Of a stretch of 64,000 bases of DNA, positions 1 through 10,756 are shown in pieces. The stretch's first letter is position 1. Each line of letters starts with the position of its first letter. The translations under genes and the position numbers were made by a program. Under the pieces are notes generated by a model, which saw only the letters and a program-made list of their open reading frames with translations, made no database searches and was not told the origin of the DNA. This DNA comes from Desulfobacterales bacterium (GTDB lineage: Bacteria; Desulfobacterota; Desulfobacteria; Desulfobacterales; Desulfosalsimonadaceae): NCBI GenBank assembly GCA_034520365.1, contig JAXHNP010000006.1, positions 303,001 through 367,000 on the forward strand. The letters are read 5' to 3'.

Positions 1-114
1 ATCGGAAAAAATTTCATTTTCCGCGCCGCATTCCGGGCATTTGCAGGTAAATGCGCTTAAATTTTTAAACTGCTGGAATCCCGGGCAATGCTGGGGAGTG
101 GTTTTGTCTGCCAT
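1..114 (-). CDS. Small zinc-ribbon protein, C-terminally cut by the window edge
   Basis: Thirty-eight codons are visible from an ATG at 114 to the window edge, so the protein is partial. An AGGAGG Shine-Dalgarno lies just upstream. Residues about 24-29 carry a C-x-C-P-x-C motif of the kind found in rubredoxin or zinc-ribbon metal sites, so a small metal-binding protein is likely. Nothing more specific can be said. The gene is separated from the flavoprotein gene by about 160 bp in which I see no gene. Confidence 0.55.
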   Translation of the reverse strand, partial: MADKTTPQHCPGFQQFKNLSAFTCKCPECGAENEIFSD

Positions 115-275
115 AATCATGCCTCCTTTCATGCATTCATGTTTGAAACGGTTTGTACTCTGCCTTATTCACAAGTCGCTGATCAACGTTATTTGATATT
201 TGATTCCAATATAATGGCAAATGTTGCCCCTGTCCAGCGCTTGTTCCGATAAGGGGAATTGGCCGGTTGGGAAGT

Positions 276-1616
<1,341 letters not shown>

Positions 1617-1629
1617 TTTGCCTCCGAAT

Positions 1630-2696
1630 GGGGTCAAATCTTTAATCTTGATAATTTGTCGGCTATTTCCTCAAATTGTTGCTTTAAAGCGGCATCCGAT
1701 TCCATGCTGAGGCGTAACCGCTTCCGGGCGACGCTCACAGCGCTGTAGTCAATTCCACCGACAAGCCTTCCCACCTCAGCCTGGGTGATATCGCAAAACC
1801 GGTATAAAAGCTCCATTAACATGGCGCGATCCTTTGCGTTTTTACCCCGCCGGCAGATTTCATCTTCCTCTTTTCCGAGAATTTGAGAAACATTTTTGAT
1901 CAGATCTTCCGGCATCCAATAAGTTCTGGCAACTTTTAACTGGGGTTGTTCCCTGTGAGATTGCCCGGCATCCTTTTCCAGATAGGTTTGCCGGATATGT
2001 TCCACAAAATCCGAATCGCCGATGATTCCCATTTTGTTTACCAAATCCGAAACCCCTTCCAAGTCTCCGGTAAGTCCATTGTAAACAAACCGCCGGTATC
2101 TTTTTCTTCCTTGTGATGTATCTCCGCCGAAACAATCCAGAATCTTCTGGTAGTTGATAAAATCAACTCTCTTTTTTAAACGAACGTAGCCCCCGAAACT
2201 GCTGTACCTGTGTTGGTCAAGCAACCTGATTTTTTCTTCAACGGATTTGCGGGCGTGTTTTTTTATTCGCACCGGATTTAGATGAATATAACGGGACACT
2301 TCCTTTAAATAATGGTCCGCATCCACGAGCAAGGATTTGTAGCGTCCCTGATACAGATGGCCGGCGCGGTTGTGACGGCGATTAAATGCAGACGTATAGG
2401 TAATATTGAAATGGCGCATGAATTCGGCCAGATTCGCCTCCGGTGTGGTCAGAAACAGGTGAAAGTGATTGGTCATGCAGGCATAGGCGAGCAATGATAC
2501 GTTGAAGATATCGATCGATTCAGACAGGATGTTTAAAAACCGATCATAATCCCTGTAGTCTTTGTAAATATCCTGGCCCCCGTTGCCGCGTGACGTGACA
2601 TGATAATAAGCGCCGGGATACTGGATGCGAAGCTGTCTGGCCATATCTCTGTATGATTCGTTTCTCGGTATTTGTCAAGAATAAAGATTTGACCCC
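1630..2696 (-). mobile_element. Intact RAYT element with terminal inverted repeats
   Basis: The element is bounded by imperfect inverted repeats starting GGGGTCAAATCTTTA at 1630 and ending AAAGATTTGACCCC at 2696, with one Y1-type transposase gene between. Its right end abuts the stop codon of the small gene at 2697 and its left end lies 14 bp from the flavoprotein start codon. Three partial copies occur elsewhere in the window (near 10.3, 41.2 and 49.0 kb). Confidence 0.8.
1634..2644 (-). CDS. REP-associated tyrosine transposase (RAYT, Y1 family)
   Basis: A 336-residue protein of the Y1/HUH transposase family. The N-terminus MARQLRIQYPGAYYHVTSRG is characteristic of RAYT proteins. The metal-binding HUH motif is HFHLF near residue 61, and the region with the candidate catalytic tyrosine and HLNPVR follows. 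The C-terminal third has helix-turn-helix character (ITQAEVGRLVGGIDYSAVSV). The family nicks and rejoins single-stranded DNA at palindromic ends. The stop codon TGA is formed inside the left terminal repeat. The gene looks intact and is probably the only autonomous copy in this window. Confidence 0.9.
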   Translation of the reverse strand: MARQLRIQYPGAYYHVTSRGNGGQDIYKDYRDYDRFLNILSESIDIFNVSLLAYACMTNHFHLFLTTPEANLAEFMRHFNITYTSAFNRRHNRAGHLYQGRYKSLLVDADHYLKEVSRYIHLNPVRIKKHARKSVEEKIRLLDQHRYSSFGGYVRLKKRVDFINYQKILDCFGGDTSQGRKRYRRFVYNGLTGDLEGVSDLVNKMGIIGDSDFVEHIRQTYLEKDAGQSHREQPQLKVARTYWMPEDLIKNVSQILGKEEDEICRRGKNAKDRAMLMELLYRFCDITQAEVGRLVGGIDYSAVSVARKRLRLSMESDAALKQQFEEIADKLSRLKI

Positions 2697-2891
2697 TTAC
2701 TCCGCAAAATGGGCTTTTAACGCCTCGATCATTTCAGAGTGATCCTTTTCATCACGCATCAGCTGCGCCAACACCCGCTTATATTTGGGATGGGATATCT
2801 GATCATGCATATTACGATAGGTCTCATACATCTGGTCTTCGAGCCTCTGAAGTTGGTCGAAGTAGGCTCTGAGATCCTCTTTAGTAAACAT
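2697..2891 (-). CDS. Small ferritin-like / rubrerythrin-like helical protein
   Basis: A 64-residue, all-helical, charged protein with an E-x-x-R-D-E-K-D-H-S-E pattern near its C-terminus that resembles a ferritin-like helix (E..H). It is much shorter than a rubrerythrin and has no rubredoxin domain, so iron binding is unproven. It overlaps the preceding small gene by 11 bp and is the last gene of the exopolysaccharide-type operon. Its stop codon directly abuts the RAYT right end. Confidence 0.55.
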   Translation of the reverse strand: MFTKEDLRAYFDQLQRLEDQMYETYRNMHDQISHPKYKRVLAQLMRDEKDHSEMIEALKAHFAE

Positions 2892-3117
2892 CTAAGGATT
2901 CTCCCTGGATTTGCTGTATAACAGAGTTAATCACATTCTTATGTTTTTTATTTTCCTGGATCAGCCTCCCCAGGGTTTCCTTGATATCTGAAACAGCCGC
3001 TTCGGACAGGCCGCTCCTCGTGATGATTGCGGACAGATGCCTGGAATGGATGGTAACGGCGCTTTCTTCGGTCTTCAAGGCTTCCTGAAGGTGGTTTAGC
3101 AGTTCCTCTCGGGTCAT
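2881..3117 (-). CDS. Small helical protein of unknown function
   Basis: A 78-residue predicted helical protein with no signal peptide or cysteine. Its start overlaps the stop of the upstream glycosidase gene by 4 bp (ATGA) and its end overlaps the next small gene by 11 bp, so it is translationally coupled on both sides. The EESAVTIHSRHL segment could be one half of a ferritin-like four-helix bundle, which would make this and the next gene partners. That is a guess from helix pattern and pairing only. Confidence 0.5.
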   Translation of the reverse strand: MTREELLNHLQEALKTEESAVTIHSRHLSAIITRSGLSEAAVSDIKETLGRLIQENKKHKNVINSVIQQIQGESLDVY

Positions 3118-4151
3118 GGGGTCTGCTCCTTAATCCATTGCTGGGGATAAGATGTATGCATCCTGATGAAATCCAGGATTGCGGCATCCTTATCGGCAGT
3201 GAGACGCCAGTCCTGATTCTTATCAACTTGAAACCAGATGAGCCCCTCGATTTGCCATGATTTCAATATTTCAAAGGCCTGTTTGATCCATACCTCTCTG
3301 TCTCCCCCCTGACGAACGCAGGCGGTTTCAAAAATGAAGATTGGCTTTTCAGGGTTAATCTCTCTCAGTGCAGCAAACGCTTTCGAAAAAATCGTCTTGA
3401 AGTCATTCCATTGACTGTCCCAGCCATGCTCTTCCTTGGTTTGGCTGTTACCCCAGTTGTACCCATCTATGCCAAATATGTCCACATATCGATCACCCGG
3501 ATAGTAGTTTTCTATACAGTTCCAAGGGGCGCTGGAGGCAAAAATAGGGCTGGGCAAGGATTCCGCGTTGGGGCAAAACACCCATCGCACATTTAGGGCA
3601 CCGGCCTGACGGAATTTTTTTACCACGTATCGGAACATCTTCTGATAGATCTTGGGGCTTTTCGGACCATACTGCTCCGAAAGCGTTCCCCAGTGATACC
3701 GACGGATGTTCATTTCATGGGCGAATCGCAGCATAAAGGGGTTTGGCCACAGGGCTGCCTGACGGGCAAATGCCTCGATGTAGGGGTCATAAGCGCCATT
3801 TATAATCTCCTCATAGGGCACCATGATTTCCTGTCCGTCCTTATAATACATGGGTTCCCAAGTCAGGCAGGGTATGGCACCTGCCTGCCATATGGCGTTT
3901 AGACTTTCCCCTGGAAAATGAGCGTCTCTTTGGCTTGCCAGGGATGGCCACTGCAAAAAAAAGAGCACGACACCCGGGGATAGGCCTATCGTCTGCTGAA
4001 CCTGTAAAAGTCGTTTCTGAGTTATAGGGTACCCATCCAGGGCCATACCAAAAATAGGAGGTCCAGGGGTACGGCACTGGGATTTTCCCCATAACGAGAC
4101 AGGCAATAGAAAAACCATACAAATTACCACAAAAAAATACAGACCCTTCAA
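3114..4151 (-). CDS. GH26-like secreted glycoside hydrolase
   Basis: A 345-residue protein with an N-terminal hydrophobic signal peptide (about 1-22). The candidate acid/base is E146 in LRFAHEMN, and the candidate nucleophile is E275 in IFIFETACV, the spacing expected of clan GH-A enzymes such as GH26 beta-mannanases. The start is TTG, chosen because GAGAAGG lies 5 nt upstream. It follows the GT2 synthase gene by about 10 bp, so it probably trims or releases the polymer made by that synthase, as BcsZ does for cellulose. The substrate is unknown. Confidence 0.75.
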   Translation of the reverse strand: MKGLYFFVVICMVFLLPVSLWGKSQCRTPGPPIFGMALDGYPITQKRLLQVQQTIGLSPGVVLFFLQWPSLASQRDAHFPGESLNAIWQAGAIPCLTWEPMYYKDGQEIMVPYEEIINGAYDPYIEAFARQAALWPNPFMLRFAHEMNIRRYHWGTLSEQYGPKSPKIYQKMFRYVVKKFRQAGALNVRWVFCPNAESLPSPIFASSAPWNCIENYYPGDRYVDIFGIDGYNWGNSQTKEEHGWDSQWNDFKTIFSKAFAALREINPEKPIFIFETACVRQGGDREVWIKQAFEILKSWQIEGLIWFQVDKNQDWRLTADKDAAILDFIRMHTSYPQQWIKEQTP

Positions 4152-4161
4152 TAGCCTTCTC

Positions 4162-5796
4162 TCATTTCTTATCCGGCGTGTTAAAATAGAATACTGAGGA
4201 GAGTATCAAAAAGTGATACAGGCACCACAGCATATTGACAATGAGGGCGGCCATGGGTTCCCGTTCATATATCAGTCGGTTCATCCCCCACACCACGGCC
4301 GAAAAAGTAATTACGACCATAAAAACCTGCACCCACAAGGCCCTGAGCGGCAGTGCCATACCTTCCCCTTTTGGTGTGATGTCGAACTTGCCTTTGACCC
4401 CGAGAAGTCCAAATACGGCCGCCTTGATGTAGACCGGGAAGGTAATGGCCATCAGTAACTGACCCTGGATCAAATCTTTAAAGGCGTATTGACGCTGCCT
4501 CAGGGTCCAGTAAAAAATGGTAACAGTAAGCACAAAATAGGGAATAAAAAAAAGGGCATATATTTCAGCGTTGGCAAAATAACTCGGCACATTCAAAAAG
4601 AGATACAGTAGCGGACAGGCAACCAAAATCAGAAAAACCAGCCCGATAAAGTAGTGCGTACTGGAGAGGATGTATTCCCACCATTGCACAGCTGCCATTT
4701 GCCTGGGATGCCGCAGGCAAAATCCTATCACCTTTCGAAATAACCCCACAGTTCCCAGTGCCCACCTGAACTGCTGTTTAAAATACCCCCCGAGATCTGC
4801 CGGGCCCATGCCGAATGCCAGCACCTGGTTCATATAGGCCGACCGCCAGCCCTTGAGATGGAACTTCAGGGACGTGGCAAAATCCTCGGTCACCGAATTT
4901 TCGTCAAATCCCCCCACATCCATCAAGGCCTTGCGCCGGAAGATAACATTGGTCCCACAGCAAAACATGGCGTCTTTCAGGCTCTTTCCCTCACATATAT
5001 ATTCATAAAAGACAGCCTGCTGTAAACCGGATGCTTTGGCAATGCGGTTGGATTCAAAATTGGTGTAATATTGCGGGGTCTGAATAAACGCCAAATCCGA
5101 GTTAGCCTCCAATGTGGAAACCAGTGGCTCCAAAAAACCGGGCAAGGGATTCTGATCGGCATCAAACAGCACGATATACTTTTCCTTGTCTTCCCGTTTT
5201 TGGCTGGCGAAGGGATAGAACTCAAATCCTTCACGTTCCTGCCCTTCTATAAAGTCCAGAAAATCATTAACCATGCCCGCCTTGGCACCATGCCATTGAC
5301 GGCGAAACAGATTCACACCGATCCGCTGGCACATCTCATCGATGGATCGGCGGTAAGCCTGCATGGCTTCTGTATCCTGGCCGGGCAGATCGTAACGGGT
5401 GTCATCTAAAAAATAGATGTGCTTATTGGAATAGGTGAGGTTGTAAAAAGAGAGGACTGTCGCCTCCACCACTTCCAGTGGTTCATTGTAAGATGACACA
5501 ATAACGGCCACAGGCGGATAGGTCTCAAGGGGGGGCACACTCTCTTCGGAGCGAACAAATTTGCTTTTATGGATTAAGATATGATAGATTTCCAGAAAAT
5601 AGCCAACCCCATGAAAGATAATAAAGGTCTCCGCAAACAGCAGCAAAACGGCCACAGCCTTTTCATGCCACGCATAATCCAGAATGATAAACAGGACGGT
5701 CCGGACCATCAAATACAGGATAGCGAGCAGTATGCACAAGGCCGGCAGGATAAGTGCAAATCGGGTCCCCATTTTTGAGGGTGTATGTTTTGTCAT
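4162..5796 (-). CDS. Processive GT2 glycosyltransferase (cellulose/PNAG synthase-like)
   Basis: A 544-residue inner-membrane synthase. Two N-terminal membrane helices precede a cytosolic GT2 domain with SSYNEP (101), DD (131), DAD (212-214), TED (303-305) and QQFRW (341-345), the complete D,D,D,QxxRW signature of processive synthases. Several C-terminal helices follow. I see no C-terminal PilZ domain, so it is unlike canonical BcsA and closer in layout to PgaC-type enzymes. It sits between the TPR/barrel exporter gene and the GH26-like hydrolase, which points to a synthase-dependent exopolysaccharide system. The polymer cannot be named from sequence. Confidence 0.85.
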   Translation of the reverse strand: MTKHTPSKMGTRFALILPALCILLAILYLMVRTVLFIILDYAWHEKAVAVLLLFAETFIIFHGVGYFLEIYHILIHKSKFVRSEESVPPLETYPPVAVIVSSYNEPLEVVEATVLSFYNLTYSNKHIYFLDDTRYDLPGQDTEAMQAYRRSIDEMCQRIGVNLFRRQWHGAKAGMVNDFLDFIEGQEREGFEFYPFASQKREDKEKYIVLFDADQNPLPGFLEPLVSTLEANSDLAFIQTPQYYTNFESNRIAKASGLQQAVFYEYICEGKSLKDAMFCCGTNVIFRRKALMDVGGFDENSVTEDFATSLKFHLKGWRSAYMNQVLAFGMGPADLGGYFKQQFRWALGTVGLFRKVIGFCLRHPRQMAAVQWWEYILSSTHYFIGLVFLILVACPLLYLFLNVPSYFANAEIYALFFIPYFVLTVTIFYWTLRQRQYAFKDLIQGQLLMAITFPVYIKAAVFGLLGVKGKFDITPKGEGMALPLRALWVQVFMVVITFSAVVWGMNRLIYEREPMAALIVNMLWCLYHFLILSSVFYFNTPDKK

Positions 5797-5827
5797 GGTC
5801 CTAAGATTCTCAAATCGTTTAAGGGCA

Positions 5828-8800
5828 TTAAAAATGATACCGGATATCGGCCCAGAGTCCCTCCGCGTCCCACAGACGGGAGCGATGGATCAGGCCTTTT
5901 AAACTGATAGTCCAGTGATCCAAAAAGTCATAATGCCATGCTGCCCGGAGTTCCCCAGAAGGATTATCCTCTGTGTCTGTGCCCAGCGCCAGGGCCACAT
6001 CGTAAGAGTTGCGCTCACTGCCGCAAAACAGGAATCTCGACAAGTCATGATACCATTCAAAGGTTATGGCGCCGCCGTAATAATCGATAGGGGTCCAGTA
6101 GGGATGGATAATGTCCACCAGCCGGCCCGCGTCGTAATGGTATACATCCGGGTTATGGGTATTGCGATATTCACCGGTCAGGGCAATCGTGAAGATCCTG
6201 GGATGATCAGTGATGGCGTACCCCGCACCCAACATATAATGCTGGCCCGAATTGTTGTCACTGTAACTCAAATACCTGGCCTCCCCCTGGACTTCCAGCT
6301 TCCGGGTAAGATTCGATTCGATGGAGACCCACCATGAATCCGACTGTATGCCCTGCCTGATACCGAAATAGTTGTACAGCTCATCTGCCCGGTCATATCC
6401 CAGTCCCAGTGTCACATAATCCCTTAAATTAAACCAGGCATGTGCATATCCGGTGTCTGTATTTTCAAATTCACAGTCCTGGTATACCTTGTGAGTCCAC
6501 GCCGCTTCCCCTTTGATATAGGGATTCAAGGTGCCGCTGGCCGCGATTGTAAAGCCGTTGGCCCCGTATGATGACCCTGTATAACTGGGGCGCTCGATCC
6601 AGTGGTGGCCGGCCACCTTCAAATGGAACCGACAGTCAACCGGCACAGTTAGTTCAAGATCGGTGCGGTACCGGTCGATCTCTGTCAACCTGTCCCGGCC
6701 CCGTTCACTCCAGTAAATCTGCCCCAGTTTGAGGGATGGACTGCTGCGGATTTCCAAACGCCTCAGGGCATGGCCGGCCAGATTGTGAAGGGGATTTATG
6801 TCGAGCAGGCGCCTGTAGGTCTTTTCCTCCCGATGACACAGACCCAGTGCACATTCGATCTGCGCGTAATCAAACAGCGCTTCCTGATTTCCAGGCGTAA
6901 CGTCGAGGAGGGCCTCATAGGCATCCAGGGCCCGGGCAAAGCGCTTGTTCCAAACAAGGCGCTTCCCCTCCTTTTCCAAGTATGCAGCCTTTTGAACGGC
7001 AAAGGAAGGATAATTTTCAATGAGAAGCCTGTCAATCTGCCGGTTTGTGGTTTGAGACAAACGGGGCCTCAGAGGCTTCAGACTCTCTATGAATGCCTCA
7101 GTGCCTTGAAAGACGGATCCCTCTTCAGCCTGCTCAGCCAATTTGCTGACGTCGGCGATAAGTTCCTCATTCCCCGATGTCTCAGCAACAGGGATCAATG
7201 CCCTGGAAAGCGTTTTGTCCACTGGTGGAACGAGAAGGGCCCTGTAGGCATCCAGCGCAGTATCCATCTGCTTGGCCCATACAGCGGTCCGGGCCTTTTC
7301 CATTTGCGGGACAGGATCGGACGGCGCCATGGCATTGATATGGTCGTAAAGTTCAATGGATGCGTCATACTCTTTCCCCCATCCCAGGGTCCTGGCCCAT
7401 CCGATGAGGATCTTTCGGTTATCTGGAAATCGTTTGTTTAGATCTTCGAACGCCTCTATGGCCGGCTTATACTGATGATCAATGGCAAGCATCTCAGCCA
7501 AACCGATCTGGGATGGAAAGTACGCAGGGTCTCTTTTAAGAGAAGTTTCGTATATGAGTATAGCTGGGTTATTGAAGCCGTGAGCAGCGTAAAGGTTTGC
7601 CCATTTTTCCAGGGTCCGTGCAGAGAGCCCCTTATCCGTCAACAACGCATCAATAAAGTCCTCTGTCAGGACAACATCCATCCCCGCCGCATAGAAATGC
7701 GCTTCTACGTCGCTGGGATCGATCTCATAGGCCTTAGAAAAACAGAGTCGGCCCAGATCTTCCTCTCCCTGAGCCAGGTACACGTTTCCCTGGCCCATCA
7801 ACCCCTTGACCCGGCAGCACGCCATATCGGATATCCTGGAATACAGGCCGAGCGCGGCATCATAATTTTTTACCAGCAGCAGAATATCTGCCTTTAATAA
7901 AAGGGCTTCATGGTTATCGGGATCCAAATTAAGCGCTTGATCCACATGGGTTAAAGCGGCTTGATATTTTTTTTCAGCACGTTTCAGCTTGGCCAGCCCC
8001 AGCAAGGCCTTTTTGGAATCAGGGTGGTTAAACAGCAATTCCTTATAGATTCCCTCGGATTCGGCGTAGCGCTCACAGCTCCTCAACAAGGCTGCTAATT
8101 TGAGCGCCACTTCTCTGTCTCCAGCATGGGCCCGTAGATACTCGCGATAAATGGCCTCGGCCTTGTAAAAATCGCCCCACATGTTCATGTGATCGGCCAA
8201 TTTGAGTTTGATATTTTGGGGCTGATCGCTCATCCTGATAGCCTTCTCATATAGATCGCGGCAGCCGGATGCGTGCCCCATACTGGCTTTTAAATCCGCG
8301 AGGGTCACGAGCATGTCCGGGTCTTTCTCCGCCTTTTTATCAATCCCAGCCATCAGTGAACGGGCCTCATTAATATCACCCAACCGAATGAGGACCCTTG
8401 CCATCTCCGACCGGATCTGCCAGTTATCTGGACTTTGATTGAGGAGCACACGGTATTCCCGGAGTGCTTCGTCCAATGTCCGGTCCTCGTAAGCGAGTAT
8501 TCTGGCCAGGGCCAGGCGGGCGTCAAAAGATGTAATCTGATCGCTTTGGGGGATGAGGCTATCGGACCGGTCGTGGGAGAGGTTCCCAACCACGCTCAGC
8601 GGAAAAAGAGTGGGCCTTGTACTGGCAGGATGAGGGGCACCCGCATTACCGCTCAAAGGTGTAAACAAAACTCCACATACAAGGCCGAGCAAACAGAGGC
8701 TATCGCGATGTATCCGCCACCATGGTCTACACCTTCGACAGAGGTATGCCAAAACCCCGGATATCACCGACGCCAATCCCAATCCCGGAATCTTTAAACC

Positions 8801-8833
8801 AAAAGAGCCAATATATGACATGTTTCGTTTCAC
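5828..8833 (-). CDS. TPR-rich outer-membrane beta-barrel exopolysaccharide exporter
   Basis: A 1001-residue protein. A hydrophobic segment (about residues 45-65) is followed by a long run of tetratricopeptide repeats (roughly 100-680) and a C-terminal region of alternating aromatic/polar strands ending WADIRYHF, with a terminal Phe as in outer-membrane barrels. This is the architecture of BcsC, PgaA and PelB, which carry polymer through the periplasm and outer membrane. The start codon is uncertain: GTG at 8833 gives the longest form and an ATG four codons later is equally possible. It lies 31 bp upstream of the synthase gene. Confidence 0.8.
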   Translation of the reverse strand: MKRNMSYIGSFGLKIPGLGLASVISGVLAYLCRRCRPWWRIHRDSLCLLGLVCGVLFTPLSGNAGAPHPASTRPTLFPLSVVGNLSHDRSDSLIPQSDQITSFDARLALARILAYEDRTLDEALREYRVLLNQSPDNWQIRSEMARVLIRLGDINEARSLMAGIDKKAEKDPDMLVTLADLKASMGHASGCRDLYEKAIRMSDQPQNIKLKLADHMNMWGDFYKAEAIYREYLRAHAGDREVALKLAALLRSCERYAESEGIYKELLFNHPDSKKALLGLAKLKRAEKKYQAALTHVDQALNLDPDNHEALLLKADILLLVKNYDAALGLYSRISDMACCRVKGLMGQGNVYLAQGEEDLGRLCFSKAYEIDPSDVEAHFYAAGMDVVLTEDFIDALLTDKGLSARTLEKWANLYAAHGFNNPAILIYETSLKRDPAYFPSQIGLAEMLAIDHQYKPAIEAFEDLNKRFPDNRKILIGWARTLGWGKEYDASIELYDHINAMAPSDPVPQMEKARTAVWAKQMDTALDAYRALLVPPVDKTLSRALIPVAETSGNEELIADVSKLAEQAEEGSVFQGTEAFIESLKPLRPRLSQTTNRQIDRLLIENYPSFAVQKAAYLEKEGKRLVWNKRFARALDAYEALLDVTPGNQEALFDYAQIECALGLCHREEKTYRRLLDINPLHNLAGHALRRLEIRSSPSLKLGQIYWSERGRDRLTEIDRYRTDLELTVPVDCRFHLKVAGHHWIERPSYTGSSYGANGFTIAASGTLNPYIKGEAAWTHKVYQDCEFENTDTGYAHAWFNLRDYVTLGLGYDRADELYNYFGIRQGIQSDSWWVSIESNLTRKLEVQGEARYLSYSDNNSGQHYMLGAGYAITDHPRIFTIALTGEYRNTHNPDVYHYDAGRLVDIIHPYWTPIDYYGGAITFEWYHDLSRFLFCGSERNSYDVALALGTDTEDNPSGELRAAWHYDFLDHWTISLKGLIHRSRLWDAEGLWADIRYHF

Positions 8834-8892
8834 CAGCAGGGAATTCCGTTACAGAGCCGCCCCCATTTTTACCTGGCTCATGTAAATTACCA

Positions 8893-9586
8893 TTAATCAA
8901 GGGTGCGTTTCAACTGTGAGGCGGCCTCTTCATGCTCACCTGCCCAGATCAGCACAAAGGCATACCGCCGCCGGACCTGGATATCGTTGGGGTGGGCCTC
9001 CAGGATTTTCCTGTATTCTTTAAGTGAGGTATCATAGTCTTTTTGCCAGCTCAGCATCTCGGCCAGCTTGAGACGAACAGAATGGTCGTGGGGATGGCCT
9101 TTTAGATACTCCCGGTAAAGCGGCTCTGCCTTGGCGTAATCCTTCTGGGCCACAAAAAGATCTGCCATCAAAACCTTGGTCTCTCCTGGTATGGTCTTGG
9201 GCGAGATCTGCTCCAGTATTCCAAGTGCCTTCTTCTGCTCTCCATCCCAAAAAAGGACCTTGGCCATTTCAAGCTTTGCTTCCGTAAGATCCGGTTTCTC
9301 TTTTAAGACCTTTTTATATTCAGCTATGGACGCCTCGTAACGCTTCACATAACTCAACACTCTGGCAAGTTCCCAGCGGGCAACCCAGTCCGGGATCTCG
9401 TCCCCTGGTTTGATCGGTACCACCTTGACCTCTTCGGGTTTTAGCGGAGCCGTTTTTTGGTTCAAAGACGGAATCGAAAATTTTGTTTGCTCGTTTTCTG
9501 AATGGGCGGTGAGCACCCCTCCAAAAAACACTATAGCAGCTAGGCAGAAATGCGGACAACAATCCCTTTATTTTTCGATGCTTCAT
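8893..9586 (-). CDS. Periplasmic TPR protein with a frameshift in the signal peptide
   Basis: Three to four TPR units (about 200 residues). The ATG at 9586 has a strong GGGGGAGG site and overlaps the upstream stop codon (ATGA), but its frame leaves the TPR frame after about 15 codons. Removing one base near 9545 would give a continuous, typical signal peptide running into the TPR frame. Without that shift the TPR part could only start at the GTG at 9531, which has no good ribosome-binding site. Either a sequence error or a real mutation is possible. The product would be a periplasmic scaffold for the exopolysaccharide machinery. Confidence 0.65.
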
Positions 9587-10065
9587 TTTTCCTCCCCCAG
9601 CGCCTTTCTGTACTGCAATACGGCCTCTTCAAAACGGCCGGACCAGGACAAAGCCCTTGCGAGAAGGACGCGCGTAGCCTTATCCTTTGGCACATCCTGA
9701 ACCATGGCCTGGTATAGGGCCACAGCCTTTGAAGGTTGGCCCAAGATCACGTAAATATTGGCTAATTCAGCCAACCCTGTGTCCTTATCAGGATTTTGCT
9801 CCAGGAACGCTTCAAAGACTGTCAAAGCCTTCTTAAAATGGCCGGTAGCCATATACGCTGTTCCCAGGTGTTTCAGGAGCGTCGGCGTTTCAAAGCCCTG
9901 GTCTATTAATTCTGTATAATACGGGATGGATTGAGAATATTGACTCTTGGCGAAATAGGTCTCTGCTTTACGAAACAAAATCCAATCCGTATGGGTTACA
10001 CGGTAAATGAAGGTGGTTAGAATGGCAACGCCAAGCATGGCGGCAATGAGTGTGAGTTTTTTCAT
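9583..10065 (-). CDS. Membrane-anchored TPR protein
   Basis: A 160-residue protein with a single N-terminal membrane helix (about residues 4-20) followed by three TPR units. It is the first gene of the minus-strand exopolysaccharide-type operon and is coupled to the next TPR gene by an ATGA overlap. The likely role is inner-membrane assembly of the exporter complex; this is inferred from position and architecture. Confidence 0.7.
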   Translation of the reverse strand: MKKLTLIAAMLGVAILTTFIYRVTHTDWILFRKAETYFAKSQYSQSIPYYTELIDQGFETPTLLKHLGTAYMATGHFKKALTVFEAFLEQNPDKDTGLAELANIYVILGQPSKAVALYQAMVQDVPKDKATRVLLARALSWSGRFEEAVLQYRKALGEEK

Positions 10066-10217
10066 TATACTTCTGGAAACCAGATGTTTAAAGATACATT
10101 AATATATTACATTAGTAAATCAGATTGAAACTTCATCAGCAATGCGTTTCTCACCATGCCGCCGTCCAACCGAAGGCTGCCTAATCTTGCGCCCGAATCC
10201 TTTCCCATTGCATCAGC

Positions 10218-10331
10218 GTTGCCGCGTGAAGTGACATGATAATAAGCGCCGGGATACTGGATGCGAAGCTGTCTGGCCATATCTCTGTATGAATAGTTTC
10301 TCTGTATTTGTCAAGAATAAAGATTTGACCC
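10218..10331 (-). mobile_element. RAYT element relic (5' end only)
   Basis: Nearly identical to the start-codon end of the intact RAYT element: the first 21 codons of the transposase plus the upstream terminal repeat ending in GATTTGACCC. Beyond codon 21 the sequence is unrelated. It is a truncated copy with no function of its own. Confidence 0.8.
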
Positions 10332-10354
10332 TTTTGCTTGGTCCTTTTGCTTGG

Positions 10355-10756
10355 TCACTTCCTTGCGTTTTGCCTGAGAAGAGCTGACTGCCAATCCAGA
10401 ATATTTTTGTCTGCTGTAAGAAGTAACGCATCATAATGCAGGGCAGTGGCAGCGATAAAACGATCTGCAGGATCACGAGGGAAGTATTCCAGGGCAGATG
10501 CCAGCAAAGCAATTCTTCCGTCCAGGACGATCTCTTTTACCCCGGCTTGCAGTAAATCTGCCCGCCATACTTCCACCTCCAGGGGAAGTTGAATCCGCCC
10601 CCGCTGTTCAAGCAGGGCGCATTCCCAGAAGGTTATTGCGCTGACAGCGACAACGTCATTTTTCCAGGCCTGTTCAATAAGGCTCCGGGATCGTTTCCCC
10701 AGGGCGTCATCGTCTCTATCCATCCAAAGCAGGGTGTGAGTATCCAGAACAATCAT
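10355..10756 (-). CDS. vapC: VapC-type PIN-domain toxin
   Basis: A 133-residue PIN domain starting MIVLDTHTLLW with the first catalytic Asp, a conserved Glu in TFWECALL and a second acidic cluster in RDPADRFIAATAL. Such proteins are Mg-dependent RNases that cleave tRNA or rRNA when freed from their antitoxin. It overlaps the upstream antitoxin gene by 4 bp, the usual vapBC arrangement. Confidence 0.85.
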   Translation of the reverse strand: MIVLDTHTLLWMDRDDDALGKRSRSLIEQAWKNDVVAVSAITFWECALLEQRGRIQLPLEVEVWRADLLQAGVKEIVLDGRIALLASALEYFPRDPADRFIAATALHYDALLLTADKNILDWQSALLRQNARK

